From: a virus | Virus record (IMG/VR): IMGVR_UViG_3300006919_012026 | Span: 1 to 41,760 of that record | Strand: one strand, 5' to 3' | Length of the DNA stretch: 41,760 bases | Shown here: in pieces, positions 1 to 7,776 of the stretch | How the letters are laid out: the number at the start of each line of letters is the position of its first letter | Position numbering within the stretch: position 1 is the stretch's first letter | The notes under the pieces: generated by a model | Database searches by the model: none | The model's input: only the letters and a program-made list of their open reading frames with translations | Told to the model about the DNA's origin: nothing | Program-made: the position numbers and the translations under genes

Positions 1-66
1 CATAACGCTGAAGTCTTTTTGGGTACACCAAGAAGTTTCAACTTAGGACTATCTGTCAATTTCTAA
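1..66 (+). CDS. C-terminal end of a protein, possibly outer-membrane beta-barrel (partial)
   Basis: Frame 1 is open from the window edge to TAA at 64-66, giving 21 residues that end in GLSVNF. The tail LGTPRSFNLGLSVNF has alternating hydrophobic residues and a terminal Phe. This is how many TonB-dependent receptors and other outer-membrane barrels end, and TPR followed by an alternating strand is common in TonB receptors. It is followed at once by a strong terminator, so it closes a transcription unit separate from the DNA polymerase gene. With only 21 residues visible the family call is a guess; a phage structural protein ending in Phe is an alternative. Confidence 0.4.
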   Translation, partial: HNAEVFLGTPRSFNLGLSVNF

Positions 67-76
67 AAGGTAAATT

Positions 77-103
77 TGGGGGGAAAATTTCCCCCCATTT
101 TTT
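77..103 (+). terminator. Rho-independent terminator
   Basis: A run of six G (78-83) and a run of six C (91-96) are separated by AAAATTT, which can extend the stem, and are flanked by a T-A pair (77 and 97). Six T follow (98-103). The hairpin lies 11 bases after the stop of the upstream gene and before the polymerase promoter region, so it should insulate the two units. Confidence 0.85.
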
Positions 104-106
104 CCA

Positions 107-145
107 AAAAAAAGCTTGACTTTAATTGTTATTCTTCTTAACTTA
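107..145 (+). promoter_or_regulatory. Candidate sigma70-like promoter of the DNA polymerase gene
   Basis: An A-tract followed by GCTTGACT gives a consensus-like -35 (TTGACT, 116-121). The 15-base string AAAAAAAGCTTGACT at 107-121 recurs exactly at 7201-7215, in front of a better promoter. The -10 is weak here: TAACTT at 139-144 (17-bp spacer) or AACTTA at 140-145 (18-bp spacer). The shared -35 block is clear; its use as a promoter is inferred. Confidence 0.45.
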
Positions 146-176
146 CAGTGTTGAAAATGGGGATTTTATAATCTAA

Positions 177-2672
177 ATGTATCAAAATGTTTACTTCGAT
201 AATAAAAAGCAGTTGTTTCATATATGGGATGATGAGAATGGTTACTACACACTTCCCTATAAAAGATACGCTTATGTAAAAGACAGAGCTGGAACACATA
301 TATCTTTGTATGGAGATAAACTAAGAAAGGTTTATCGATTTGAGCCAGACTCTCCTAATTTATTTGAATCAGATGTTCCTCCCGAAACTCGTATATTAGT
401 AGACCAATACAAAGATTCAGAAGAAATGTCAACTGGTCATCGTATAATGACAATTGATATTGAGGTAGAGGTTACAGATGGATTCCCATATCCAGAAGAT
501 GCTAACGATAAGGTAACTGCTATAGCAATTCATAACTCTGAAGAAGATGAATACTATTGTTTAGTTTTAGATGAGAAAAACAAACTCAGTTTGAAATCAA
601 AAGATAATGTGATTATCGAATCTTTTGAAAATGAGTTTGATTTACTACAAAGATTTTTTCTATTATATTTGGATTGGAAACCAACAATTATAACTGGTTG
701 GAACTCTGATACATTTGATATGCCATACCTTTACAACAGAGCTTGTAAGATAGTTGGTTCTAATGTAGCTAACTTAATTTCACCAATAAGAGAAGTAAAG
801 TGGAATAAACATCGTAAAAGGTTTATGTTCGCTGGAGTCAGTTGTTTGGATTACTTAGCTCTATACAAACTATTCACATACACTCAGCTATCATCTTACA
901 GATTAGATGCTGTGGCTGAACACGAACTTAGTGAAAAGAAAGTGGAGTACACTGGAACTCTAAATGATTTGTATGAAAACAACATAGATAAATTTGTTGA
1001 GTATAACATACACGATGTTAGATTGGTTAAGAGATTACACGATAAGTTAGATTTAATTGATATGGCTCGTGGTGTATGTCACGTAGGTCACGTTCCTTAT
1101 GAGGATGTTTATTTTTCTTCTCGATATTTAGAGGGTGCTATCTTAGTTTACCTAAAAAACTTAGGTATTGTCGCACCAAACAAACCAACTAAGCCTGATA
1201 TGAGTAGTGATGAGAAGTTCGCTGGTGCTTATGTACAACCACCACAAAGAGGAAAGCACGATTGGGTATTTGATTTGGATATTACTTCTATGTATCCATC
1301 GGTTATTATGTCTTTGAATGTATCGCCTGAAACTAAAATGGGTAAGATAATAGGATGGGATTCAGAGGAGTTTATTAGAGGAGACAAAAAGACTTATACT
1401 TTGATGGCAGGCGAAAAAGAGATGGGTAAGCTTAGTGAAACAGAACTAAAAGATTTCTTTGATAACAATAAAGTTTCAGTATCTTCTAATGGTGTTCTAT
1501 ATCGTAGTGATAAGAAAGGATTGATTCCAGCTCTATTAGAAAAGTGGTTTGATACTCGTGTAGAGTATAGAAAGTTGATGAAGAAGTTTGGTGACGCTGG
1601 AGATAATGAGAAGTATACATACTTCAAAAGTCGTCAGTTAATACAAAAGGTTGTACTAAACTCTTTGTATGGTGTATTAGGTTTGCCAGTATTTAGGTTT
1701 TATGATTTAGATAATGCTGAGGCTACCACACTCACAGGTCAAGAATTGATTAAATTTACTAGAAAGATTGGTAATCACTTTTACAATAAAGAGTTAGGAG
1801 ACACTAAAGATTATTGTATATACATCGATACAGATTCAGTATTTTATTCAGCTCTTCCTATAATCCAAAAGAGGTTTCCTAATATGGACTATGACAGTGA
1901 GACTATGATGAGTAAGAGGATATTAGATGTAGCTGATGAAATGCAGGGATTTTTGAATAAGTCTTACGATTACTTTGCTAAGAAGTTCTTAAACTTAGAC
2001 AAACATAGGTTTGAGATAAAGCAGGAGTTGATAGCTAAATCAGGTTTGTTTATTGTTAAGAAGAGATATGGTATGAAGATTATCAACGACAATGGGGTAA
2101 AGGTAAACAAACTACACGTTAAAGGATTGGACTTAGTTCGTAGTAACTTTCCAAAGGCTATGGGTGAGTTACTTAAAAGTGTATTAGAAGATATTCTAGC
2201 TACTGTACCTAAAGAGAAGATTGACGATAGAATAATAAACTTTAAAGAATCTATGAAGTTGGTAGACTTTGATAGAATAGCTATGCCAACAGGTGTAAAG
2301 AATTTAAAGAAGTATAGTGCTGGTAAGAGTGGTAAGTTTACTCGATTCGCTAAAGGTTCTCCAGCGCATGTAAAGGCTGCTATAACTTATAATGATTTAC
2401 TAAGACACTTTGGGGTTGGTAAGAAGTATGAGAAGATAAGTAACTCTGAAAAGATTAAGTGGGTTTACCTAAGACAAAATGAATTAGGATTAGAGTCTTG
2501 TGGTTACAAAGGTTATGAAGACCCACCACAGATTATAGAATTTATTAAAGCTAACATTGACTACAAAAAAATGTATGCTCAGATGTTAGAGAAAAAGATT
2601 ATGATGTTTTACGAAACTCTAAAATGGGATGAGCCGGTAAATAAAAAGACATCAATGGAAAGATTTTTTTGA
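177..2672 (+). CDS. 43: Family B DNA polymerase, T4 gp43-like
   Basis: Replicative DNA polymerase with 3'-5' proofreading. The N-terminal exonuclease has DIE (Asp94, Glu96), an Exo II-like stretch GWNSDTFDMPYLYNR and an Exo III-like YNIHDVRLVKRL. The polymerase domain has motif A DLDITSMYPSVI (about residues 366-377), motif B KVVLNSLYGVLG (about 490-501) and motif C YIDTDSVFY (about 549-557). All catalytic aspartates are present. Length is 831 aa, a little below T4 gp43 (about 900). The ATG at 177 matches the usual MY-type start of marine T4-like polymerases, although its ribosome-binding site is poor. It is followed by the clamp and clamp-loader genes, as expected for a T4-type replisome. 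The gene is continuous, with no intein or intron. Confidence 0.95.
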   Translation: MYQNVYFDNKKQLFHIWDDENGYYTLPYKRYAYVKDRAGTHISLYGDKLRKVYRFEPDSPNLFESDVPPETRILVDQYKDSEEMSTGHRIMTIDIEVEVTDGFPYPEDANDKVTAIAIHNSEEDEYYCLVLDEKNKLSLKSKDNVIIESFENEFDLLQRFFLLYLDWKPTIITGWNSDTFDMPYLYNRACKIVGSNVANLISPIREVKWNKHRKRFMFAGVSCLDYLALYKLFTYTQLSSYRLDAVAEHELSEKKVEYTGTLNDLYENNIDKFVEYNIHDVRLVKRLHDKLDLIDMARGVCHVGHVPYEDVYFSSRYLEGAILVYLKNLGIVAPNKPTKPDMSSDEKFAGAYVQPPQRGKHDWVFDLDITSMYPSVIMSLNVSPETKMGKIIGWDSEEFIRGDKKTYTLMAGEKEMGKLSETELKDFFDNNKVSVSSNGVLYRSDKKGLIPALLEKWFDTRVEYRKLMKKFGDAGDNEKYTYFKSRQLIQKVVLNSLYGVLGLPVFRFYDLDNAEATTLTGQELIKFTRKIGNHFYNKELGDTKDYCIYIDTDSVFYSALPIIQKRFPNMDYDSETMMSKRILDVADEMQGFLNKSYDYFAKKFLNLDKHRFEIKQELIAKSGLFIVKKRYGMKIINDNGVKVNKLHVKGLDLVRSNFPKAMGELLKSVLEDILATVPKEKIDDRIINFKESMKLVDFDRIAMPTGVKNLKKYSAGKSGKFTRFAKGSPAHVKAAITYNDLLRHFGVGKKYEKISNSEKIKWVYLRQNELGLESCGYKGYEDPPQIIEFIKANIDYKKMYAQMLEKKIMMFYETLKWDEPVNKKTSMERFF

Positions 2673-2708
2673 TTTTGAAAATAGAAACTGATATATATTT
2701 ATATATCA
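2669..2708 (+). promoter_or_regulatory. Candidate promoter with 20-bp palindrome before the clamp gene
   Basis: TTGATT at 2669-2674 and TATATA at 2692-2697 are 17 bp apart. The -10 lies inside a perfect inverted repeat, TGATATATA-TT-TATATATCA (2689-2708, 9-bp arms and a 2-base centre). The same arm and centre geometry occurs at 7218-7237. It may be an operator or a phage activator site. The dyad is seen directly; the function is inferred. Confidence 0.5.
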
Positions 2709-2732
2709 CAAATTACATAATAAGGAGTAAAA

Positions 2733-3449
2733 ATGAACAAACACTCATTGAGCCGTTTCATAGATAAATACTATCTTGGCGGAAATTGTTCATCGGTTGT
2801 ATTAAAGAGTGATGGTAAGAATTTATCAACTCGATTCATAACTGGTGATAAGAATCTACTTGGAGAATTGACTATGACAGATTGGAAGTTTGACTCTGCT
2901 GATTTAGGTGTGTATAACACAGAGCAGCTGGTTAAGTTACTTTCAGTTTTATCAGAGAATATCACAATGAATCTTACGAAAGCTGGAGACAAAGCTGTCT
3001 CTCTAAAGATATCAGATGCTAATTCTGATGTGAACTATATGCTTTCAGATTTATCTGTTATCAGTTCGCCACCTAACCTAAAGTCTGTACCTGATTTTGA
3101 AGTAAAGATTAAAGTTGATAAATCTTTTATGTCTAAATTTATCGCAGGTAAAAGTGCTTTGGCTGATACAGATAACTTTACAGTACTTACTACAGATGAT
3201 GGTGTAAAGATTGTTATTGGTTATGCTGAGATTAACACTAATCGTGTTACTCTTCCTGTGGAAACAGAATCTTACGATAAGATTGAAAATGTTTCTTTTA
3301 ACGCTAATCTATTCAAAGATGTATTGGTTGCTAACAAAGAATGTGAGGGCGCTACATTAGAAGTAAGTTCAGATGGTCTTGCTAGAATCAACTTCAAAGT
3401 TGATGAATATGATGCCACATACTACTTAGTTGCTGAACAAGATGTGTAA
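2733..3449 (+). CDS. 45: DNA polymerase sliding clamp, T4 gp45-like
   Basis: This 238-aa protein (T4 gp45 is 228 aa) is the trimeric processivity clamp that tethers the polymerase; in T4 it also supports late transcription. Clamp folds have weak signature motifs. The call rests on length, the opening LSRFIDKYYLGGNCSSVVLKSDG, the alternating beta-strand pattern through both halves (for example VSLKISDANSDVNYML and ATLEVSSDGLARINFKVDEYDATYYLV), and the position just after gp43 and before gp44. TAAGGAG stands 7 bases before the ATG, a strong ribosome-binding site fitting a protein needed in many copies. Its last base overlaps the Mom-like gene that follows. Confidence 0.85.
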   Translation: MNKHSLSRFIDKYYLGGNCSSVVLKSDGKNLSTRFITGDKNLLGELTMTDWKFDSADLGVYNTEQLVKLLSVLSENITMNLTKAGDKAVSLKISDANSDVNYMLSDLSVISSPPNLKSVPDFEVKIKVDKSFMSKFIAGKSALADTDNFTVLTTDDGVKIVIGYAEINTNRVTLPVETESYDKIENVSFNANLFKDVLVANKECEGATLEVSSDGLARINFKVDEYDATYYLVAEQDV

Positions 3450-4216
3450 TGGAAGAAAAGTATGTAGATAAATCTAGAGTATCTGTCAGGCCAATACATA
3501 AACCATTGGCTAAAGATATGATAGAAAAAAACCATTATAGCGGAAGATTATCTTCGTGTCGTTATCCGATTGGTATATTTTATCAAACAGATAATGAACA
3601 TAAGTTTTTTGCTGAACCAGAAGAAAAGCTCATAGGTGTAGCTTGTTATGGTTTTCCAGTTGGAAGAAGAGTTCTCGGTTCTATATTTTCTGAAGAGATA
3701 TTAGAAAACAGAAATATATTAGAACTTACGAGGCTCTTCATTCACGATGGATATGGAAAAAACATTGAGTCTTTGGCATTGGGTTTGACTTTCAAATGGT
3801 TGAAAGAAAACGCCCCAAAAATAAAGGTTTTAATATCTTATGCTGATCCCGAACAATCACACGATGGTGCTATATACCAAGCTACTAATTGGATATATCA
3901 AGGTTGTGGAGATTTTCAACTAGCGCCAACTTACTCTCTTAGATTAGAAGAAGGTGGTGAATGGATACACAGTCGAACTGTTTACTCTCGCTTTGGTTCA
4001 GCCGATCCTAAGAAGATGGTAAAAGCTATTGGACACGATTTTTGGTTGAAGAAGGAAGCTAGTAAACATAGATACATTTACTTTCTTGGTAACAAAAAAG
4101 AGAACAGAAAGTTTCGTAGTGTTATGAAACATCCTGAAATGAAGTATCCTAAGAACTACAAACACGACATAGAAATAAAAAAAATAGAGGTTGATAACGA
4201 AAAATGGAAGAAATAA
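3449..4216 (+). CDS. Mom-like GNAT-fold DNA modification protein (copy 1)
   Basis: This 255-aa protein resembles the phage Mom family, GNAT-fold enzymes that turn adenine in DNA into N6-carbamoylmethyladenine to block host restriction. Visible family features are the early EKNHYSG block (His29, Tyr30), LIGVACYGFPVG, LELTRLFIHDGYGKNIESLA and SYADPEQSHDGAIYQATNW followed by IYQG. It is one of three related genes here (also at 6593 and 40690) and is closest to the third: both begin KYVD and share HRYIYFLG or HRYVYLLG near the end. It is wedged between the clamp and clamp-loader genes, overlapping gp45 by one base and gp44 by 13. The modified base and sequence context cannot be told from sequence. 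Confidence 0.65.
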   Translation: MEEKYVDKSRVSVRPIHKPLAKDMIEKNHYSGRLSSCRYPIGIFYQTDNEHKFFAEPEEKLIGVACYGFPVGRRVLGSIFSEEILENRNILELTRLFIHDGYGKNIESLALGLTFKWLKENAPKIKVLISYADPEQSHDGAIYQATNWIYQGCGDFQLAPTYSLRLEEGGEWIHSRTVYSRFGSADPKKMVKAIGHDFWLKKEASKHRYIYFLGNKKENRKFRSVMKHPEMKYPKNYKHDIEIKKIEVDNEKWKK

Positions 4217-5142
4217 AAAACACCCTTTGGGTTGAAAAGTACCGCCCTAATTCACTTGAATCTTACATTGGAAATGAACATCTGAAAAGTAAGGTTAAAG
4301 TGTATTTGGAGAGTGGAGACTTACCACACCTTTTACTTTATGGAAGGGCTGGTACAGGTAAGACCACTCTCGCTAAACTGCTTGTTAACAATATAGAGTG
4401 TGACTACTTATACATCAATGCTTCAGATGAAAATAGTGTTGATGTTGTTCGTAATAAAGTTAGAGGGTTCGCTTCTACTATTGGATTCAAAGATATGAAA
4501 GTTGTTATATTGGATGAGTGTGATTATATTACACCAAACGCACAAGCAGCTCTTCGTAATCTTATGGAGACTTTCTCTAAACATACTCGATTCATATTGA
4601 CTTGTAATTATGTAGAAAGAATCATAGACCCAATACAAAGTCGTTGTCAACCATTTCAAATAGTTCCGCCATCAAGAAAAGAAGTTGCTGTTCATCTTAG
4701 TGATATTCTTAAAAAAGAGGATGTTGAAGCTGAGGTGGATGATGTAGCTACATTGGTTAATGGTGGTTATCCTGATATTAGAAGAGTAATAAACTTTGCT
4801 CAAAGACAAGTAGTTGATGGTAAATTATCAATAGACCAAAACAACTTAGTGGCAGTTGACTTGAATGTAAATGTATTTTCAACGCAGGTTGTAAATGTTC
4901 TAAAAACTCAGAGTAAGAAAGATACTTTCGTAACTATCAGAAAGATGTTAGGAGACAATCAAATATCAGACTTTGCTGATGTGTTTAGATTATTGTATGA
5001 TGAAGTTGATGATTATGGTAAAGGTCATGTAGCAGATTGTATATTGACTATTGCTAAATATCAGTTATCAGATGCTCAAGTTGTTGATAAGGAAATAAAT
5101 GTTATGGCTATGATGATAGAGTTGTTAGGAATAATAAAGTGA
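4204..5142 (+). CDS. 44: Clamp loader ATPase subunit, T4 gp44-like
   Basis: AAA+ ATPase of the RFC/gp44 type, 312 aa (T4 gp44 is 319 aa), which opens and loads the gp45 clamp at primer-template junctions. The opening LWVEKYRPNSLESYIGN is the classic RFC box. Walker A is GRAGTGKTT (47-55), Walker B VVILDECD (100-107), sensor 1 ILTCNY (131-136) and the arginine-finger SRC motif is at 146-148. It works as a tetramer with one copy of gp62, encoded about 1 kb downstream after two inserted genes. It overlaps the Mom-like gene upstream and the kinase gene downstream (GTGA overlap), so all are probably co-transcribed. Confidence 0.95.
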   Translation: MEEIKNTLWVEKYRPNSLESYIGNEHLKSKVKVYLESGDLPHLLLYGRAGTGKTTLAKLLVNNIECDYLYINASDENSVDVVRNKVRGFASTIGFKDMKVVILDECDYITPNAQAALRNLMETFSKHTRFILTCNYVERIIDPIQSRCQPFQIVPPSRKEVAVHLSDILKKEDVEAEVDDVATLVNGGYPDIRRVINFAQRQVVDGKLSIDQNNLVAVDLNVNVFSTQVVNVLKTQSKKDTFVTIRKMLGDNQISDFADVFRLLYDEVDDYGKGHVADCILTIAKYQLSDAQVVDKEINVMAMMIELLGIIK

Positions 5143-5906
5143 GGGTAGTAGTTGTAGGAGATAGTTGTAGAGATATATTTGTTTATGGTAATGTGAACAG
5201 AATATGTCCTGAAGGACCTGTTCCAGTTCTTAAAAGAGATTGGGAAAAGGGTAATGATGGAATGGCTTTAAATGTAGTGGCTAATCTACAATCTTTGGGA
5301 GCTGATATAAGAAGTATCACTAACGAAAATATCATAACTAAAACTAGATATGTTGATGAACGTTCTAACCAATTACTTTTAAGAGTTGATGACATTGATG
5401 AATGTGATAGAATTGAAAAGGATGTTCTTTACAGCGTAAGAAATAACGAATATGATGGTTTTAAGTTTGATGCTTTAGTTATAGCAGATTACAACAAAGG
5501 GTTTCTAAAAGAAGATGATATCGCATATCTTTGTCAGAATAATGCAAATGTATTTATAGACACTAAGAAACAGATTGAACACTATATGGGAGAATGTTCT
5601 TACATAAAGATAAATGAAGTTGAATGGAAACAATTAAGAAACTTTGGAAACACCAGTTGGTATGATAAAAAAGTGATAGTGACTTTAGGTGGTAGAGGTT
5701 GTAAGTTTGATGGTAAACATTATCCAACAGAGAATGTTACTGGTGGTGATGTATCAGGTGCTGGAGATACTTTTATGTCTGCTTTAGTTGTTAAATATAT
5801 TGAATCAAATGACATAGATAAAGCTATACAATATGCCCTAAAAGCTGCAACAGCAGTTGTTAAAAAAAGTGGAGTTTCAATAATTAATTCGGAGGATATA
5901 AAATGA
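5139..5906 (+). CDS. PfkB-family sugar kinase, HldE/RfaE kinase-domain-like
   Basis: Ribokinase-fold protein of 255 aa matching the kinase half of HldE, which makes heptose 1,7-bisphosphate for ADP-heptose. The N terminus GDSCRDIFVYGNVNRICPEG parallels the HldE opening (GD-x3-D-x-Y-x-G-x3-RI-PE-PVPV). The C terminus has the family's DVSGAGDTF, with catalytic base Asp210. The substrate-site region is shortened relative to the usual ~310-aa domain, and the nucleotidyltransferase domain of bifunctional HldE is absent. GTG start at 5139, overlapping the gp44 stop. Its place inside the clamp-loader operon is odd; it probably serves the glycan island with the HldD-like epimerase at 17145. Exact substrate unproven. 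Confidence 0.75.
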   Translation: MRVVVVGDSCRDIFVYGNVNRICPEGPVPVLKRDWEKGNDGMALNVVANLQSLGADIRSITNENIITKTRYVDERSNQLLLRVDDIDECDRIEKDVLYSVRNNEYDGFKFDALVIADYNKGFLKEDDIAYLCQNNANVFIDTKKQIEHYMGECSYIKINEVEWKQLRNFGNTSWYDKKVIVTLGGRGCKFDGKHYPTENVTGGDVSGAGDTFMSALVVKYIESNDIDKAIQYALKAATAVVKKSGVSIINSEDIK

Positions 5907-6160
5907 GTATGAAACCAGTAAAGCCTATGCCAGGCAAACAACCATCTGCTAATGTAAATGTAAACATAGCTGATACAGAAACAATAACCTGTGAGGATTG
6001 TGGAAATGCTTCTTTCATACAATCTTTTTTTCTCAGAAGATTATCGCCATTGGTTTCACCAAATGGTCAAGAAGGTATAATTCCTATTCAGGTATTTAGT
6101 TGTGGTAATTGTGGTAAAGTTCCTAACAAAATGATGTCAGAGATAGATGGCGAAAGTTAA
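5903..6160 (+). CDS. Small zinc-ribbon protein, conserved T4-like phage type
   Basis: An 85-aa protein with two CxxC knuckles, CEDC and CGNC, about 40 residues apart, predicting a zinc ribbon. Between them lies a hydrophobic strand-rich stretch (FIQSFFLRRLSPLV). A similar small cysteine-pair protein occurs beside the clamp-loader genes of marine T4-like phages, as far as I recall. The ATG at 5903 has GGAGG 7 bases upstream. It overlaps the kinase stop by four bases and gp62 by 14. Role unknown; nucleic-acid or replisome binding is a guess. Confidence 0.6.
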   Translation: MSMKPVKPMPGKQPSANVNVNIADTETITCEDCGNASFIQSFFLRRLSPLVSPNGQEGIIPIQVFSCGNCGKVPNKMMSEIDGES

Positions 6161-6596
6161 AAAGAAGAGTTTATTCGATCACGTAAATGCTGTAACCAGT
6201 CAGCAAAGTCCTGATTATTGGGATAGTATCTCTGATGATGATAAAAAGTCTTGGTCTAATTATATGATAAATAGATTTCTATCTATGAAGCCCGATTGGA
6301 TTGAGTTTGTAAACGAAGTGCAGAAATATCCTTTACAACCAAAAGAACTATATAAAGTTTACATTGACATTTTGCCAAAAAAGAAACAATGGTTAAAATA
6401 TATTAAAGGAGATAAGAAGATGAAATATCCAAAATGGGTTTACGAAATAGTAGCCAGACATTTACAATGTAGTGTTAGGGAAGCTAATGATGCTGTTGAG
6501 ATGTTTGAGATATCAGCTGGTGGACAATCAGAGCTAACAGACATACTAATGAAGTATGGTAAAACAGAGGAAGAATGTCGTAAGATTGGATTATGA
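6147..6596 (+). CDS. 62: Clamp loader small subunit, T4 gp62-like
   Basis: The 149-aa protein opens KSLFDHVNAVT and contains NYMINRFLSMKPDWIEFVNEV, then KKKQWLKYIK and a C-terminal helical segment (VARHLQCSVREANDAVEMF). This is the pattern of marine T4-like gp62 proteins, where MINR-x-LS is the most recognisable part. It forms the fifth, non-ATPase subunit of the gp44/62 clamp loader. T4 gp62 is somewhat longer (about 187 aa). In T4 the 44 and 62 genes are adjacent; here a sugar kinase and a zinc-ribbon gene separate them. The stop overlaps the next start by four bases. Confidence 0.75.
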   Translation: MAKVKKKSLFDHVNAVTSQQSPDYWDSISDDDKKSWSNYMINRFLSMKPDWIEFVNEVQKYPLQPKELYKVYIDILPKKKQWLKYIKGDKKMKYPKWVYEIVARHLQCSVREANDAVEMFEISAGGQSELTDILMKYGKTEEECRKIGL

Positions 6597-7213
6597 GTGT
6601 AAAAGAATTTACAGTAGAAGAAGTAAACAGAAAATCTATTGTAAAGTTTATTGAGAAACATCATTACTCACATAATGTAAATGGTGTACAATCTTTGTAC
6701 CACTATGGTTTGTACAAAGAAGGTAACTTTGGTTTACCTAAAATGATTGGGGCTATGATGTATGCTTATCCATCAATGCCAGCAACAGCTGCTAAATACA
6801 ATCCAATCAATCCAACTAAGTGTTTAGAGCTTAGAAGGTTAGTTTGTATAGATGATACGCCTAAGAATACAGAAAGTTATTTCATAGGACAGACATTCAA
6901 AATGTTGAAAAGAGATACAGATATGGAAGTTGTAGTTTCTTTTGCCGACCAACATCACGGACATACAGGTGTAATATACAAAGCTACTAATTTTGAATAC
7001 TTAGGAGAAACTGCAAGGGGTAGAGTTTTGATGGTGGATGGTAAGGAGATGCACAGTCGCTCTTTAAATCAATTAGATAGACCATATGGTAGAGAACTTA
7101 ATCGTAGATACAAAGCTGGTGACGAAAATATATTTTGGAAGAACACAGAACCAAAGCATATTTATGTTTACTATCTTAATAAAAGAATTAAAAGACAAAT
7201 AAAAAAAGCTTGA
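6593..7213 (+). CDS. Mom-like GNAT-fold DNA modification protein (copy 2)
   Basis: A shorter member (206 aa) of the Mom-like family. It has FIEKHHYSHN (His24, Tyr25), MIGAMMYAYPSMP, CLELRRLVCIDDTPKNTESYF and SFADQHHGHTGVIYKATNFEY, the same block order as copies 1 and 3, but sequence outside the blocks is clearly diverged. The C terminus is short and very basic (KRIKRQIKKA). It overlaps gp62 by four bases and ends the replication block. Its stop codon lies inside the -35 box of the following promoter. A different target base context or acyl group from copies 1 and 3 is possible but cannot be judged. Confidence 0.65.
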   Translation: MSVKEFTVEEVNRKSIVKFIEKHHYSHNVNGVQSLYHYGLYKEGNFGLPKMIGAMMYAYPSMPATAAKYNPINPTKCLELRRLVCIDDTPKNTESYFIGQTFKMLKRDTDMEVVVSFADQHHGHTGVIYKATNFEYLGETARGRVLMVDGKEMHSRSLNQLDRPYGRELNRRYKAGDENIFWKNTEPKHIYVYYLNKRIKRQIKKA

Positions 7214-7239
7214 CTCGTATACATAAAATTATGTATATT
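7201..7239 (+). promoter_or_regulatory. Sigma70-like promoter with overlapping palindrome
   Basis: TTGACT (7210-7215) and TATATT (7234-7239) with an 18-bp spacer make a good promoter, preceded by an A-tract; the 15-mer at 7201-7215 repeats 107-121. A perfect dyad TATACATAA-AA-TTATGTATA (7218-7237) covers the spacer and -10, placed as an operator would be. The next gene starts 22 bases after the -10. The -35 overlaps the stop codon of the gene before. Confidence 0.7.
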
Positions 7240-7261
7240 TAACTGTAAATTGGAGAGTTAT

Positions 7262-7639
7262 ATGAAGGTTATAAAAGACACACCTAAAGGAACACCTAAA
7301 GAAGATGTTGTATCTTATATGGAAGATAAATATCCTGAGATGACAACGGAGTTCCAAAAGATACAAAGAGAACAATACGAACTCTTTTTACACAAACAAC
7401 ACGACTATGGCCCACAGAATATAGCCGTTGGTCAGATGTTGGTAAATGAAGAAGAGAAGAGACTATCTCTTATGGGTATTTGGTTTAGGATAAATGATAA
7501 AGTAGAACGTATCAAAACTATACTGATGAGAGGAGATAATGGTTCTCTCAAAGGAGAAGGTTTGGTAGATAGCTATTCAGACATATCTAACTATGGAGTT
7601 ATGGCTCAAGTCGTAGCTAGAGGAAAGTGGGCAAAGTAA
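7262..7639 (+). CDS. Nmad1-like (DUF1599-type) nucleotide-modification associated protein
   Basis: A 125-aa all-alpha protein with LFLHKQHDYGPQNI (Asp48, Tyr49, Gly50) and a later acidic block ending DSYSDISNYGVMA (Asp103, Asp107). This matches the nucleotide modification associated domain 1 pattern, which is common in phages and often found near DNA base-modification genes. A MazG-like nucleotide-processing role has been proposed for the family but not settled. The ATG at 7262 is chosen over an in-frame TTG at 7250 because GGAGAG at 7252-7257 is its ribosome-binding site. It is the first gene after the 7210 promoter and follows a Mom-like gene, consistent with a modified-nucleotide theme. 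Confidence 0.65.
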   Translation: MKVIKDTPKGTPKEDVVSYMEDKYPEMTTEFQKIQREQYELFLHKQHDYGPQNIAVGQMLVNEEEKRLSLMGIWFRINDKVERIKTILMRGDNGSLKGEGLVDSYSDISNYGVMAQVVARGKWAK

Positions 7640-7776
7640 TGAAAGAATACAAACCTAAATACAAACTTGAAGTAGAAGAGGGTTTTTACGAATCCGATAA
7701 TTTATTCTTCTTGTTTTGTCAAATTATTTTACATAGATTCTGGCATCTATTAAAGCATGGTAAGTGGGCTGATTAA
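7639..7776 (+). CDS. Small hypothetical protein, 45 aa
   Basis: ATG at 7639 overlaps the previous stop (TAATG), and its TAA overlaps the next ATG at 7776, so it fits the translational coupling of the operon exactly. The product begins MKEYKPKYKLEVEEG and has a hydrophobic, His- and Trp-rich middle (LFFLFCQIILHRFWHLLKHG) that could be a short amphipathic or membrane-touching helix. No family recognised. Confidence 0.6.
   Translation: MKEYKPKYKLEVEEGFYESDNLFFLFCQIILHRFWHLLKHGKWAD

Noticed and set aside
167-172. TATAAT as -10 of the polymerase gene
   Set aside because: Transcription would start at about the ATG (177), leaving no leader, and no good -35 sits at the right distance except a poor TTACAG.
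5720-6022. 100-codon minus-strand frame over the sugar kinase and zinc-ribbon genes
   Set aside because: Shadow of genes with clear motifs; no supporting start signal.
7250-7261. TTG at 7250 as start of the Nmad1-like gene
   Set aside because: The bases right after it are the GGAGAG ribosome-binding site for the ATG at 7262.
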